This document shows positions 33,881 to 45,098 of a stretch of 64,000 nt of DNA, in pieces. Position 1 is the first letter of the stretch; each line of letters begins with the position of its first letter. The notes beneath the pieces were generated by a model. It was given only the letters and a program-made list of their open reading frames with translations. It did no database searches and was not told the DNA's origin. The position numbers were made by a program, and so were the translations under genes. The stretch spans positions 248,001-312,000 of the forward strand of contig NW_026947395.1 in NCBI RefSeq assembly GCF_036323735.1, given 5' to 3'. This DNA is from Rattus norvegicus. Its lineage: Eukaryota; Chordata; Mammalia; Rodentia; Muridae.

Positions 33881-34735
33881 CATATGAACGCATGATGGTG
33901 CGGTCTCCAATACTGCAACAAAGAGACTTTGCCTTAAAATCTTTTAGAAGCCTGGTTTCTAGGATAAGATTTCCATAAAAATATCATCCCAATTTAGACC
34001 TGTTTCCCTAGATTGCCTCATGCCACGTGTTGTCTATGATGACTCCTTCCAAATTTACCAGTTTGATGTCAACTTTCTGTTAACAATGTTACATTTTTTT
34101 AACACATCCAAAAACTTAAAAGTCAATAGTCCATACCCAAGGCTTGTAGAGAATATTTATACATTTAAAACCAAACAGAAACAAAATTGAAGTGGCTACA
34201 CATACCTTTAATATTTAAATCAGTCACCATTTTTACTTTTTCTAGCAGTAATTTTAAGAGAAACACCTTGTCACCTGTTGCGTCTAATAATCACAAAGAT
34301 TTTCTAAGAGAAACAGCCATCAGTTTTATTACCTTAGAAGCTGTGAAGCTCCTGGTTTCTTTAGGATCGACTAGTATAAACATTTAGCCAGCCCCTGGGG
34401 AGCTTTCCCAGCTGACTTAGGCTTCTAGCTACTGATGCAGGCTCCAAAAGCCAATTGAAATTTTATTTATTGGTTCCTTCCTTGAAAGGAGTTAAAGCTA
34501 CATCAATGGGTGAATCAACCAGCATTTAAAATTTTAACCTTTTCTTTTAAACATGAAACACAAAACATTCAAGCAACAAGAAGCAAAACCCAGATATAAA
34601 TTGACATACATGGACAGCTTGGTGCACCAAGGACAGACAATAGACACAGAGGAAAAGAACTAGATGGTGTTCCACCAAAGGGACCCAGATTCCAATAGGA
34701 ATTTTTCCACTCACAACCCAATTACATTAACTCCA
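33881..34735 (-). other. ERV2 leader, second part
   Basis: It aligns in patches with ERV1 26640-27520, including a shared CTGGGTCCC..CACCATCTAGTT block and a shared GAAACAGGTCTAAATT block. No coding frame is supported. Confidence 0.65.
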
Positions 34736-35299
34736 TCAAGCTGTACATGGTGGTTGAGATGTCCTGGGGTAGGAGGTAGAAAAAATGAAATGATTGCTGT
34801 AGCTGATGTGTCCTGACTGGTCCCAGCTGAAAGTTCTTGAGACCAGGAATCCAAGTAGGCACACTCTGTACAATTCTGAAGACAAAAGTTTAGAATCGAG
34901 ATATCTTTTTGTTTTATTCTCCTGAATAAATTTTTCAGGCGTTCGACCTCTATCAAATCTGATCAGTATGACTCTGTGAGGTTTCCAGAGCCTAATCACA
35001 CCTTTTAAAAACACAAAGAAAAAATCTTTCTCCCATAATACTGTGTTCCTTAGTCTGAAACCAGAAAACCTTGAATCTTTTCCTCTTTCCCAGAGTAATA
35101 ATATAACCTTAAAACTCAGAATCACACCCATCACAATATCCACTTGTTCCTGGAGCAAACCAACCCTTTGAAACAGCAGCAAAATTCCCGTTTTCAACTG
35201 ACTATTAATATTACCCTGAACATCTAAAGCTTCTGCAACACCTGCGGATAGATTACTTACAGCTGCGGATAAATTACTTACAGCTGCCACAGTCCACAA
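34736..35299 (-). pseudogene. Env-TM-like fragment within the ERV2 leader
   Basis: A 187-codon minus-strand frame. Residues about 1-60 show a heptad-rich pattern (VAEALDVQGNINSQ..., then RVGLLQEQVDI) typical of the N-terminal helix of a betaretroviral TM subunit, but distinct from the ERV1/ERV2 TM. The remaining residues are not recognisable. A 21-bp tandem duplication (unit GCAGCTGTAAGTAAT..ATCC) lies at its start. It sits between leader blocks that are adjacent in ERV1, so it is displaced sequence, probably from recombination with another element. Confidence 0.55.
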
Positions 35300-35502
35300 A
35301 CATTTCTGCCTCTATACCAAGACTTTCGTCTTCACAAAGTTTTCGACCTCTATACCAAGGCTTTATTTTCTTTTTTCTTTTTTTTTTTTTTTCCAGAGAA
35401 ACTTATCATCTCTTATCCGGGAATTTACCAATGTTGCCATCCTGAAACTGAAGAGTTCTGAATCCACAAGAATGTCCGCAGGTGTCCGCATGGGCCACCA
35501 GT
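35300..35502 (-). promoter_or_regulatory. ERV2 primer-binding site, splice-donor-like site and leader start
   Basis: On the minus strand, two bases after the LTR, TGGTGGCCCATGCGGAC resembles a lysine-type primer-binding site with several changes. The leader then shares TGGATTCAGAACT and CAGGATG..TTGGTAAATTCCC with ERV1. A run of T (A on the ERV strand) is at 35369-35393. Confidence 0.55.
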
Positions 35503-35947
35503 TGCCACGGCCACATCAGACCGCAAGGAATACGCAACACAGTCGGATTCTCACAACAGCCTTTATTGCAGGACCACCTCTTTGGTGATATGGGGACCTC
35601 GAGCAGCAAGAGTGCTGGCTTTATAAACACAACAGGCTGTGGCTATGCAAATTGTCCTGCAGAGATTGGTGGAGCACCAATCACCCCACTATCACCCTTG
35701 CTACTTGTCGTTCAGGGATTGGCGGAGCATGAATCCCTCATTAGCTTATTACCATCCCGTCGAACTGACAACTGGTGCAAAACCTGTGTAAGCGCAGTAC
35801 TGTTATTAGCCACAGGGGGGCGCCAGATCACCTCATTATTCTACAGCCACCCTGGCAAGGGGACAAGCCTGCACATGTGCGTTAAGTCATTTACTACAAG
35901 GCAGGACTGGATGTCATTGCCATCTTTGTTTTTCGCGCTGCTCCCTA
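35503..35947 (-). repeat. ERV2 5' LTR
   Basis: Aligned along its length with 31596-32048. It shares the GGACCTCGAGCAGCAA and AACAGGCTGTG blocks, and TTTATTGCAGGACCA, the complement of the polyadenylation signal region. Confidence 0.83.
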
Positions 35948-37770
35948 CTCTGTTGAATTTTGTCAAATGCTTTCTCAGCATCTAATGAAAAGACCATGTG
36001 TCCTTATCTTTGAGTTTGTTTACACGTTGGATAACATTGATGGTTTTTTGTATATTAAAACATCCCTGCATCCCTGATCATGATGGATGATTGTTTATTA
36101 GATTCGGTTTGCAAGAATTTTATTGAGTATTTTTGAGTCAATATTCATAAAGGAAATTGGTCTGAAGTTCTCTTTCTTTGTTGGGTCTTTGTGAAGTGTA
36201 GATAAAAGAGTAATTTGGCTTCATAGAAGCAATTTGGTAGTACTCCGTTTCAGCTAGTTTTGTGTACTAGTTTGCACAGTACTTGCATGAAGTCTTCTAT
36301 GAAGGTTTAATAAAATTCTGCCCTGAACACATGCGGAACAGGGTTTTGTTTGGGAGACCTTTAATAACTGCTTCTATTTCTTTAGGATTTATGGAGTGTT
36401 GAGATAGTTTATTTGACCCCGATTTAACGTGGCTACCTGGTATCTGTCTAGAAAATTGTCCATTTCCTCCATATTTTCCAGTTTTCTTGTATATAGACTT
36501 TTATATTGGAATCTCCTGATTTTTGGAATTTCTTCAGATTCTGTTGTTATGTATCCCTTTTCATTCCTGATTTTCTTAATTTGGATACTGTCTCTGTGAG
36601 CTCTGGTTAGTCTGCTAAGGGTTTATATATCTTGTTGTTTTTCTCAAAGAAACAGCTTTTGTTGTTGTTGATTCTTTGTAAACTCCTTTTTGTTTCTACT
36701 TGGTTCATTTCAGCTCTGAGTTTGATTATTTCCTACCTTCTACACCTCTTGGGTTCACTTATTTCTTTTTCTTCTAGAGATTTTACGTGTGCTGTCACGC
36801 TGCTGATATATGCTCTCTCCTGTTTCTTCTCCCAAGCATTCAGACCTATAAGTTATTCTCTTAGTACTGCTTTCATTGTGTCATATATGTTTGGGAATGT
36901 TGTACCTTCATTTTCATTAAGTTCTAAGGTGTCTTTAATTTGTTTCTTTATTTCTTCCTTGACCAAGTTGTCATAAAGTAGAGCATTGTTCAACTTCCAT
37001 GTATACGTGAGCTTTCTGTCATTATTATTAGTATTGAAGACCAGTCTTTGTGTGTGGTGGTCTGATATAATGCATGGAATTATATCTATCTTCCTGCATA
37101 TGTTGAGGCCTGTTTAGTGACTGATTGTATGGTTAATTTTGGAGAAGGTTCCAGGAGGTTCTGAAAATAATGTATATCATTTTATTTTTAGGATGGAATG
37201 TTCTATAAATATCTGTTAAATAAATCTGGTTCATAAATTCATTTAGTTTCTCTACATCTCTTTCAAATTCCTATTTTCAAGATCTCTCCAGTGATGAGGG
37301 TGGGGTGTTGAAATCTCCTACTATTATCTATCATGTGAAGTGCAATGTATGCTTTGTAATTTAGTAAGGTTTCTTATATGAATGCAGGTGCCCTTTCATT
37401 TGGAGTATAGATATATATGATTGAGAGTTCATCTTGGTGGATTTTTCCTTTGATGACTATGAAGTCATCATCCTTCTTATCCTCCTTAGAAAGCCATGTC
37501 CATCCTTACCTTTTTAAAGACTTTTGTTTGAAGTTCAATTTTATTTGACATTATAATCCAACTTCAGCTTGCTTCTTCAGGCAATTTTCTTGGAAATTTG
37601 TTTTCCAGCCATGTACTCTTAGGTAGTATTCGTCTTTGTCTCTGAGGTGTGTTTACTGCCTACAGCAAAATGCTCGATACTCTTTATGTATCCCTTCTGT
37701 GAGTCGGTGACTTTTCATTGGGGAATTCAGTTCATTGATGTTGAGAGTTATTTATTTTTCTAGTTAGAGG
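35948..37770 (-). pseudogene. Antisense L1 fragment B: ORF2 5' part (RT fingers and endonuclease)
   Basis: L1 similarity resumes directly after the LTR with the complement of the AEKAFDKIQ region, then runs through RT fingers and endonuclease (GDFNTP counterpart near 37310). Many stops and indels. Plus-strand frames here, such as 36632-36976, are shadows. Confidence 0.85.
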
Positions 37771-37829
37771 TAGAATTATGTTTGATTACCTCTTTTCATT
37801 TCATTGCAAGGAAATTATATTCTTGTTTT

Positions 37830-38092
37830 CGGTATGATGTATTTTCTCTCCTTGTGTTGGTGTTTTCCATTTATTATCTTTTGTAGGCCTGGATTTGCTG
37901 AAAGTGATTTCATAAATTTGGTTTTTTCATGGAATATCTTGGTTTCTTTGTCTCTATTACTTGAAAGTTTTACTGGATACAGTAGCCAGGTCTGGGAATT
38001 GTGCTCTCTTAGGGTCTATTTGACATCTGTCCAGGGTATTCTCAGTTTCATAGTCTCTGGTGAGAAGTCTGGTGTAATTCTTATAGATCTGA

Positions 38093-38133
<41 letters not shown>

Positions 38134-38912
38134 TTGGACTTTTACCCTTACTGCTTTTTATATTCTTTCTTTGTCTTGCACATTTTGTGTTTTGACTATT
38201 TGTGATGGGAGGAATTTCTCTTCTGCTCCAATCTATTTGGAGTTCTGTGGGCTTCTTGTTTGTTCATGGGCATCAATTTTTTAGGATAGGGAAGTTTTCT
38301 TTTTTAATGTTGTTGAAGATATTTACTGGCCCTTTAAGTTGGGAGTCATCTCTTCTTCTATACCTATTAGCCTCAGGTTTGAACTTTTCATTTTGTCCTG
38401 GATTTCCTATATGTTTTTGGCCAGGAACTTTTTGTTTTCCATTATCTTCATCAGTTGTGTCGATGATTTCTATGGAATCTCCTGTCCCTGAGATTCTCTC
38501 TTCTATCTCTTGCCTTCTGTTGGTGATTCTTGTATCTACAGCTCCTTGTCTCTTCCTTGGTTTTTCTCTCTCCTTCTTTGTCAACTTTTTGCTTTCTTTA
38601 TTATTTCTATTTCTATTTTCAAGTCGTCTACTTGTTTGGTCATGTTTCCTGTAATTCTTTCATGGATGTTTGTGTTTCCTCTCGAAGGGCTTCTACTTGT
38701 TCACTTGTGTTTTCCTGCATTTTTCTAAGGGAATTCTTTAGGTTTCTCTCAAAGTCCTCCATCATTATCAATGACTGTGATTTTAAATCTAAATCTTGCT
38801 TTTCTGGTGTGTTTAAATATCCAGTATTTTCTTTGGTGGGAAAACTGGGCTCTGCTGATGCCACGTAGTATTGGTTTTTGTTTCTTAGGTTTCTATGCTT
38901 GACCCTCTTCAT
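37830..38912 (-). pseudogene. Antisense L1 fragment B: ORF1 remnant
   Basis: The ATG at 38912 opens a frame (MKRVKHRNLRNKNQ...) that matches the start of ORF1 of the plus-strand L1. Coiled-coil segments (38640-38912 and 38273-38584) are in different phases. The RNA-binding C-terminal part lies near 37900-38090 and is interrupted by a TA microsatellite. Non-coding now. Confidence 0.82.
38097..38131. repeat. (TA)n microsatellite inside L1 ORF1
   Basis: About 35 bp of alternating TA within the antisense ORF1 C-terminal region. Confidence 0.9.
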
Positions 38913-38929
38913 TGGGTTGTCTCTGGTAT

Positions 38930-39450
38930 TTGCTTGTCATGCTGCTTCTGAGAGTGACTTGACCCTGCTGTAGTCCTCTGTGTCAGCACTGTTGTAGAAC
39001 TTTTTTCCTGTTTTCTTTTAGACTTTCCTGTGAACAGGTGTTCTGTTCTCATGGGTGTAGGCACTCCTGGAGACATTCGTCCAGCTCTAGCTGCAGGCAG
39101 GAATCAAATGATCATGACCCTGGTTGTTTCTGTATGACCTTGCCCTCCATGGCCAAAGTTGGACTGTGGGAAACACTCTTGGGACTGTACGGTGGGAAGG
39201 TGGGTATTCTCCTCTGACTTTTCAGGAAATCCACACTCTTGAGGGTCCAACTCTCACCCCTATGGGATTTGGATACAGGGAACTGTTTTGCCATTCAGTG
39301 CAGTCCTTGGTACAGACCAGAACCGTGGGTACAGGTAGCTGACTGTTCCTATATCCCAGTGTCCAGAAGCACTGTTCAATTTCTCCTTGCATCAGGGATG
39401 TGGGCTGGGGTGGGCCGATGTGTGAACCTGTCCTGCAGCCTCAAGATTTT
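38930..39450 (-). promoter_or_regulatory. Antisense L1 fragment B: 5' UTR
   Basis: GC-richer sequence upstream of the ORF1 ATG on the minus strand, ending at about 39450. Position and composition fit the L1 5' UTR, which in intact elements carries an internal pol II promoter. It faces the 5' UTR of the plus-strand L1 across about 130 bp. Confidence 0.7.
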
Positions 39451-39584
39451 CTGCGAATAATTTTTATTGCACAAATTTAAATGTAAATATAACATTCTGG
39501 TTCTTGAGGTGATTTTCTGGATATTTAACTGGCAGAGGAAAGGCCTTACTCTCTAGCTAGAGAGCTACCTATACAAATACAGAA
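39451..39584. other. Short spacer between two L1 5' ends
   Basis: AT-rich sequence that is not evidently L1. No shared target-site duplication was recognised on either side. Confidence 0.4.
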
Positions 39585-40090
39585 ACTACTTATGAAAAGG
39601 AAGTTTCAGTTCTCTGCACCCAAATCCTGTGGGAGGGAGAGCTAAACCTACAGAGAGGCAGACACGCCTGGGAAACCAGAAAAGACTGCACTCTGCGCAC
39701 ATCCAGATGCCAGAGGAAAACACCAAACGCCATCTGTAACCCTGGTGCACAGAGGCTCCCAGAAAGAGCGGCGCAGATCTTCTCGGTTGCTGCCGCCGCA
39801 GAGAGGACTTAGGCAGTACCCCTCGAGCACACTTGATCCTCGGAACCTCATGTAGGACCAACTTTTCCCCTGCAAGTCACCTGCTGGTGAACTCAAGACA
39901 CAGGCCCACAGGAACAGCTGAAGACGTGTAGAGAGGAAAAACTACACGCCCGAAAGCAGAACACTCTGTCCCCATAACTAGCTGAAAGGAAACAGGAAAA
40001 CAGGTCTACAGCACTCCTGATGCACAGGCTTATAGGACAGTCTAGCCACTGTCAGAAATAGCAGAACAAAGTAACACTAGAGATAATCTG
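39585..40090 (+). promoter_or_regulatory. L1 5' UTR
   Basis: Starts near AAGTTTCAGTTCTCTGCACCC, with a CpG-containing core (39766-39840: GAGCGGCGC, GCTGCCGCCGC). It runs to the ORF1 ATG (ATGGCGAGAGG). In active copies this region acts as the promoter. Frames across it (39586-39896, minus) are shadows. Confidence 0.78.
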
Positions 40091-41210
40091 ATGGCGAGAG
40101 GCAAGCGCAGGAACCCAAGCAACAGAAACCAAGACTACATGGCATCATCGGAGCCCAATTCTCCCACCAAACTAAAAATGGAATATCCAAACACACCAGA
40201 AAAGCAAGAACTAGTTTCAAAATCATATTTGATAATGATGCTGGAGGACTTCAAGAAAGACGTGAAGAACTCCCTTAGAGAGCAAGTAGAAGCCTACAGA
40301 GAGGAATCACAAAAATGTCTGAAAGAATTCCAGGAAAACATAAATAAACACGTAGAAACCCTTAGAGAGGAGACACAAAAATCCCTGAAAGAATTCCAGG
40401 AAAACACAATCAAACAGTTGAAGGAATTACAAATGGAAATAGAAGAAATCAAGAAAGAACACATAGAAACAACCCTGGATATAGAAAAACAAAAGAGGAG
40501 ACAAGCAGCTGTAGATACAAGCTTCACCAACAGAATACAAGAGATGGAAGAGAGAATCTCAGGAGCAGAAGATTCCCTAGAAATTATTGACTCAACTGTC
40601 AAAGATAATGTAAAGCAGAAAAAGCTACTGGTCCAAAACATACAGGAAATCCAGGACTCAATGAGAAGATCAAATCTAAGGATAATAGGTATAGAAGAGA
40701 GTGAAGACTCACAGCTCAAAGGACCAGTTAATATCTTTAACAAAATCATAGAAGAAAACTTCCCTAACTTAAAAAAGATATACCCAAAGGCATACAAGAA
40801 GCCTAAGGACTCCAAATAGATTGGACCAGAAAAGAAACACCTCCCATCACATAATAGTCAAAACACCAAACACACAAAATAAAGAAAGAATATTAAAAGC
40901 AGTAAGGGAAAAAGGTCAAGTAACATATAAAGGCAGACCTATCAGAATCACACCAGACTTTTCGCCAGAAACTATGAAAGCCAGAAGATCCTGGACAGAT
41001 GTCATACAGACCCTAAGAGAACACAAGTGCCAGCCCAGGTTACTGTATCCTGCAAAACTCTCAATTAACATAAATGGAGAAACCAAGATATTCCATGACA
41101 AAACCAAATTTACACAATATCTTTCTACATATCCAGCACTACAAAGGATAATAAACGGAAAAACCCAACATAAGGAGGCAAGCTGTACACTAGAAGAAGC
41201 AAGAAACTAA
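40091..41210 (+). pseudogene. L1 ORF1, one frameshift
   Basis: ORF1 encodes the RNA-binding, trimeric coiled-coil chaperone of the L1 particle. Here 242 codons from the ATG at 40091 cover the N-terminal region, a long heptad-patterned coiled coil with repeated REE/KEFQEN units (about residues 55-130) and the start of the RRM. A one-base indel near 40810 ends the frame (TAG at 40817). The rest (RRM and C-terminal domain, with VREKGQVTYKGRPIRITPDF) continues in the next phase to 41210. Together about 370 codons, the usual ORF1 length, so a single shift is the main lesion. Confidence 0.88.
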
Positions 41211-41269
41211 TCGTCTTGGCAACAAAACAAAGAGAAGAAAAGCACAAAAACATAACCTCACATCCAAAT

Positions 41270-44200
41270 ATGAATATAAGAGGAAGCAATAATCACTATT
41301 CCTTAATATCTCTCAACATCAATGGCCTCAACTCCCCAATAAAAAGACATTGATTAACAAACTGGATATGCAACTAGGACCCTGCATTCTGCTGCCTACA
41401 GGAAACACACCTCAGAGACAAAGACAGACACTACCTCAGAGTGAAAGGCTGGAAAACAACTTTCCAAGCAAATGGTCAGAAGAAGCAAGCTGGAGTAGCC
41501 ATTCTAATATCAAATAAAATCAATTTTCAATAAAAAGTCATCAAAAAAGATAAGGAAGGACACTTCATATTCATCAAAGGAAAAATCCAACAAGATGAAC
41601 TCTCAATCCTAAATATCTATGCTCCAAATACAAGGGCACCTACATACGTATAAGAAACCTTACTAAAGCTCAAAACACACATTGCACCTCACACAATAAT
41701 AGTGGGAGATTTCAACACCCCACTCTCATCAATGGACAGATTTTGGAAACATAAAATAAACAGAGATGTAGACAGACTAAGAGAAGTCATGAGCCTAATG
41801 GACTTAACGGATATTTATAGAACATTCTATTCTAAAGCAAAAGGATATACCTTCTTCTCAGCTCCTCATTGTACTTTCTCCAAAATTGACCATATAGTTG
41901 GTCAAAAAACGGGCCTCAACAGGTACAGAAAGATAGAAATAATCCCATGCGTGCTATCAGACCACCACAGACTAAAACTGGTCTTCAATAACAATAAGGG
42001 AAGAATGCCCACATATACGTGGAAATTGAACAATGCTCTACTCAATGATAATCTAGCCAAGGTAGAAATATAGAAAGAAATTAAAAACTTTTTGGAATTT
42101 AATGAAAATGAAGGTACAACATACCCAAACTTTTGGGACACAATGAAAGCTATGCTAAGAGGAAAACTCATAGCGCTGAGTGCCTGCAGAAAGAAACAGG
42201 AAAGAGCATATGTCAGCAGCTTGACAGCACACCTAAAAGCTCTATAGCAAAAGGAAGCAAATACACCCAGGAGGAGTAGAAGGCAGGAAATAATCAAACT
42301 TACAGCTGAAATCAACCAAGTGGAAACAAAAAAGACCATAGAAAGAATCAAGAGAACCAAAAGATGGTTCTTTGAGAAAATCAACAAGATAGATAAACCC
42401 TTAGCCAGACTAACGAGAGGACCCATAGAGTGTGTCCAAATTAACACAATTAGAAATAAAAAGGGAGACATACCTACAGATTCAGAGAAAAATTAAAAAA
42501 TATCATCATATCTTACTATAAAAGCCTATATTCAACAAAACTAGAAAATCTACAGGAAATGGACAATTTCCTAGACAAATACCAGGTACCAAAGTTAAAT
42601 CAGGAACAGATAAACCAGTTAAACAACCCCATAACTCCTAAGGAAATAGAAGCAGTCATTAAAGGTCTCCCAACCAAAAAGAGTCCAGGTCCAGACGATT
42701 TTAGTGCAGAATTCTATCAAACCTTCATAGAGGACCTCATACCAATATTATCCAAACTAATCTACAAAATTGAAACTGATGGATCACTCCCGAATTCCTT
42801 CTATGAAACCACAATTACTCTTATACCGAAACCACACAAAGACCCAACAAAGAAAGAGAACTTCAGACCAATTTCCCTTATGAATATCAGTGCTAAAATA
42901 CTCAATAAAATTCTGGCAAACTGAATCCAAGAGCACATCAAAACAATCATCCACCATGATCAAGTAGGCTTCATCCCAGGCATGCAGGGATGGTTTAATA
43001 TACAGATAACCAACAACGTGATCCATTATATAAACAAATTGAAAGAACAAAACCACATGATCATTTCATTAGATGCTGAGAAAGCATTTGACAAAATTCA
43101 ACACCACTTCATGATAAAAGTACTGGAAAGAATAGGAATTCAAGGCCCATACCTAAACATAGCAAAAGCCATAAAATCCAACCAGTTGCTAATATTAAAC
43201 TAAATGGAGAGAAAATTGAAGCAATCCCACTAAAATCAGGGACTAGACAAGGCTGCCCCCTCTCTCCCTACTTGTTCAATATAGTTCTTGAAGTTCTAGC
43301 CAGAGCAATCAGACAACAAAAGGAGGTAAACGGGATACAGATCAGAAAAGAAGAAGTCAAAATATCACTATTTGCAGATGATATGATAGTTTATTTAAGT
43401 GATCCCAATAGTTCCACCAGAGAACTACTAAAGCTGATAAACAACTTCAGCAAATTGGCTGGGTATAAAATTAACTCAAATAAATCAGTAGCCTTCCTCT
43501 ACACAAAAGAGAAACAAGCCGAGAAAGAAATTAGGGAAACGACACCCTTCATAATAGACCCAAATAATATAATGTACCTCGGTGTGACTTTAACCAAGCA
43601 AGTAAAAGATCTGTACAATAAGAACTTCAAGACACTGAAGAAAGAAATTGAAGAAAACCTCAGAAGATGGAAAGATCTCCAATGCTCATGGATTGGCAGG
43701 ATTAATATAGTAAAAATGGCCATTTTTCCAAAAGCGATCTACAAATTCAATGCAATCCCGATCAAAATACCAATCCAATTCTTCAAAGAGTTAGACAGAA
43801 CAATTTGCAAATTCATCTGGAATAACAAAAAACCCAGGATATCTAAAACTATCCTCAACAATAAAAGGAGTTCAGGGGGAATCACTATCCCTGAAGTCAA
43901 GCAGTATTACAGAGCAATAGTGATTAAAAACTGCATGGTATTGGTACAGAGACAGAAAGATAGACCAATGGGATAGAATTGAAGACCCAGAAATGAACCC
44001 ACAAACCTATGGTCACTTGATTTTTTACAAAGGAGCCAAAACCATCCAATGGAAAAAAGATCGCATTTTCAGCAAATGGTGCTGGTTCAACTGGAGGTCA
44101 ACATGTAGAAGAATGCAGATTGATCCATGTTTATCACCCTGTAGAAAGCTTAAGTCCAAGTGGATCAACGACTTCCACATCATACCTGATACGCTCAAAC

Positions 44201-45098
44201 TAATAGAAGAAAAACTAGGGAAGCATCTGGAACACATAGGCACTGGAGAAAGTTTCCTGAACAAAACACCAATGGCTTATGCTATAAGATCTAGAATGGA
44301 CAAATGGGATCTCATAAAACGGCAAAGATTCTGTAAGGCAAAGGACACTGTGGTTAGGACAAATCGGCAACCAACAGATTGGGAAAAGATCTTTACCAAT
44401 CCTACAACAGATAGAGGCCTTATATCCAAAATATACAAAGAACTCAAGAAGTTAGACTGCAGGGAAACAAATAACCCTATTAAAAAATGGGGTCAGAGCT
44501 AAACAAAGAATTCACAGCTGAGGAAAACCGAATGGCTGAGAAACACCTAAAGAAATGTTCAACATCTTTAGTCATAAGGGAAATGCAAATCAAAACAACC
44601 CTGAGATTTCACCTCACACCAGTGAGAATAGCTAAGATCAAAAACTCAGGTGACAGCAGATGCTGGCGAGGATGTGGAGAAAGAGGAACACTCCTCCATT
44701 GTTGGTGGGATTGCAGACTGGTAAAACCATTCTGGAAATCAATCTGGAGGTTCCTCAGAAAATTGGACATTGAACTGCCTGAGGATCCAGCTATACCTCT
44801 CTCGGGCATATACCCAAAAGATGCCCCAATATATAAAAAAGACATGTGCTCTACTATGTTCATCGCAGCCTTATTTATAATAGCCAGAAGCTGGAAAGGA
44901 CCCAGATGCCCTTCAACAGAGGAATGGATACAGAAAATGTGGTACATCTACACAATGGAATATTACTCAGCTATCAAAAACAACGGCTTTATGAAATTCG
45001 TAGGCAAATGGTTGGAACTGGAAAATATCATCCTGAGTGAGCTAACCCAATCACAGAAAGACATACATGGTATGCAGTCACTGATAAGTGGCTATTAG
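41270..45098 (+). pseudogene. L1 ORF2 (endonuclease-reverse transcriptase), multiply broken
   Basis: The span of about 1276 codons equals the usual ORF2 length. Visible parts: endonuclease (41270-42075, with GDFNTPLSS, an FSKIDHI motif and SDHHRLK), RT fingers (42559-42924, KSPGPDDFSAEFYQ), palm with FADDMIVY (about 43370) and a C-terminal Cys/His motif (C-x3-C-x7-H-x4-C, about 44660-44715). Substitutions create stops (41353, 41643, 42073, 42922, 43201). Phase changes occur between 42073 and 42559, near 43203-43272, 43976-43993 and 44487-44502. The short open stretches are pieces of this one frame. Confidence 0.9.

Larger units (their letters stand above)
31596..35947 (-). mobile_element. ERV2: defective minus-strand ERVK-like provirus
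   Basis: A relative of ERV1 in opposite orientation, inserted in antisense L1 fragment B. In its own 5'-3' sense: LTR (35947-35503), primer-binding site, leader with splice-donor-like site, an env-TM-like segment out of place, leader, a gag fragment, env SU, env TM, polypurine tract, LTR (32048-31596). Protease, reverse transcriptase and integrase are absent. LTRs differ by roughly 15-20% by eye. No clean 6-bp target-site duplication seen. Non-functional. Confidence 0.85.

Noticed and set aside
24659..35947. A single intact provirus
   Set aside because: The two LTR pairs differ, orientation flips, and each element has large deletions and stops; these are two separate defective proviruses.
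38202..38868. 150- and 112-codon plus-strand ORFs
   Set aside because: Shadows of the antisense L1 ORF1; hydrophobic only because they read reversed Lys/Glu-rich sequence.
40294..40815. 173-codon minus-strand ORF
   Set aside because: Antisense shadow of the L1 ORF1 coiled-coil region.
41902..42471. 189-codon minus-strand ORF
   Set aside because: Antisense shadow of L1 ORF2; rich in Leu/Ser/Phe as expected from reversed A-rich coding sequence.
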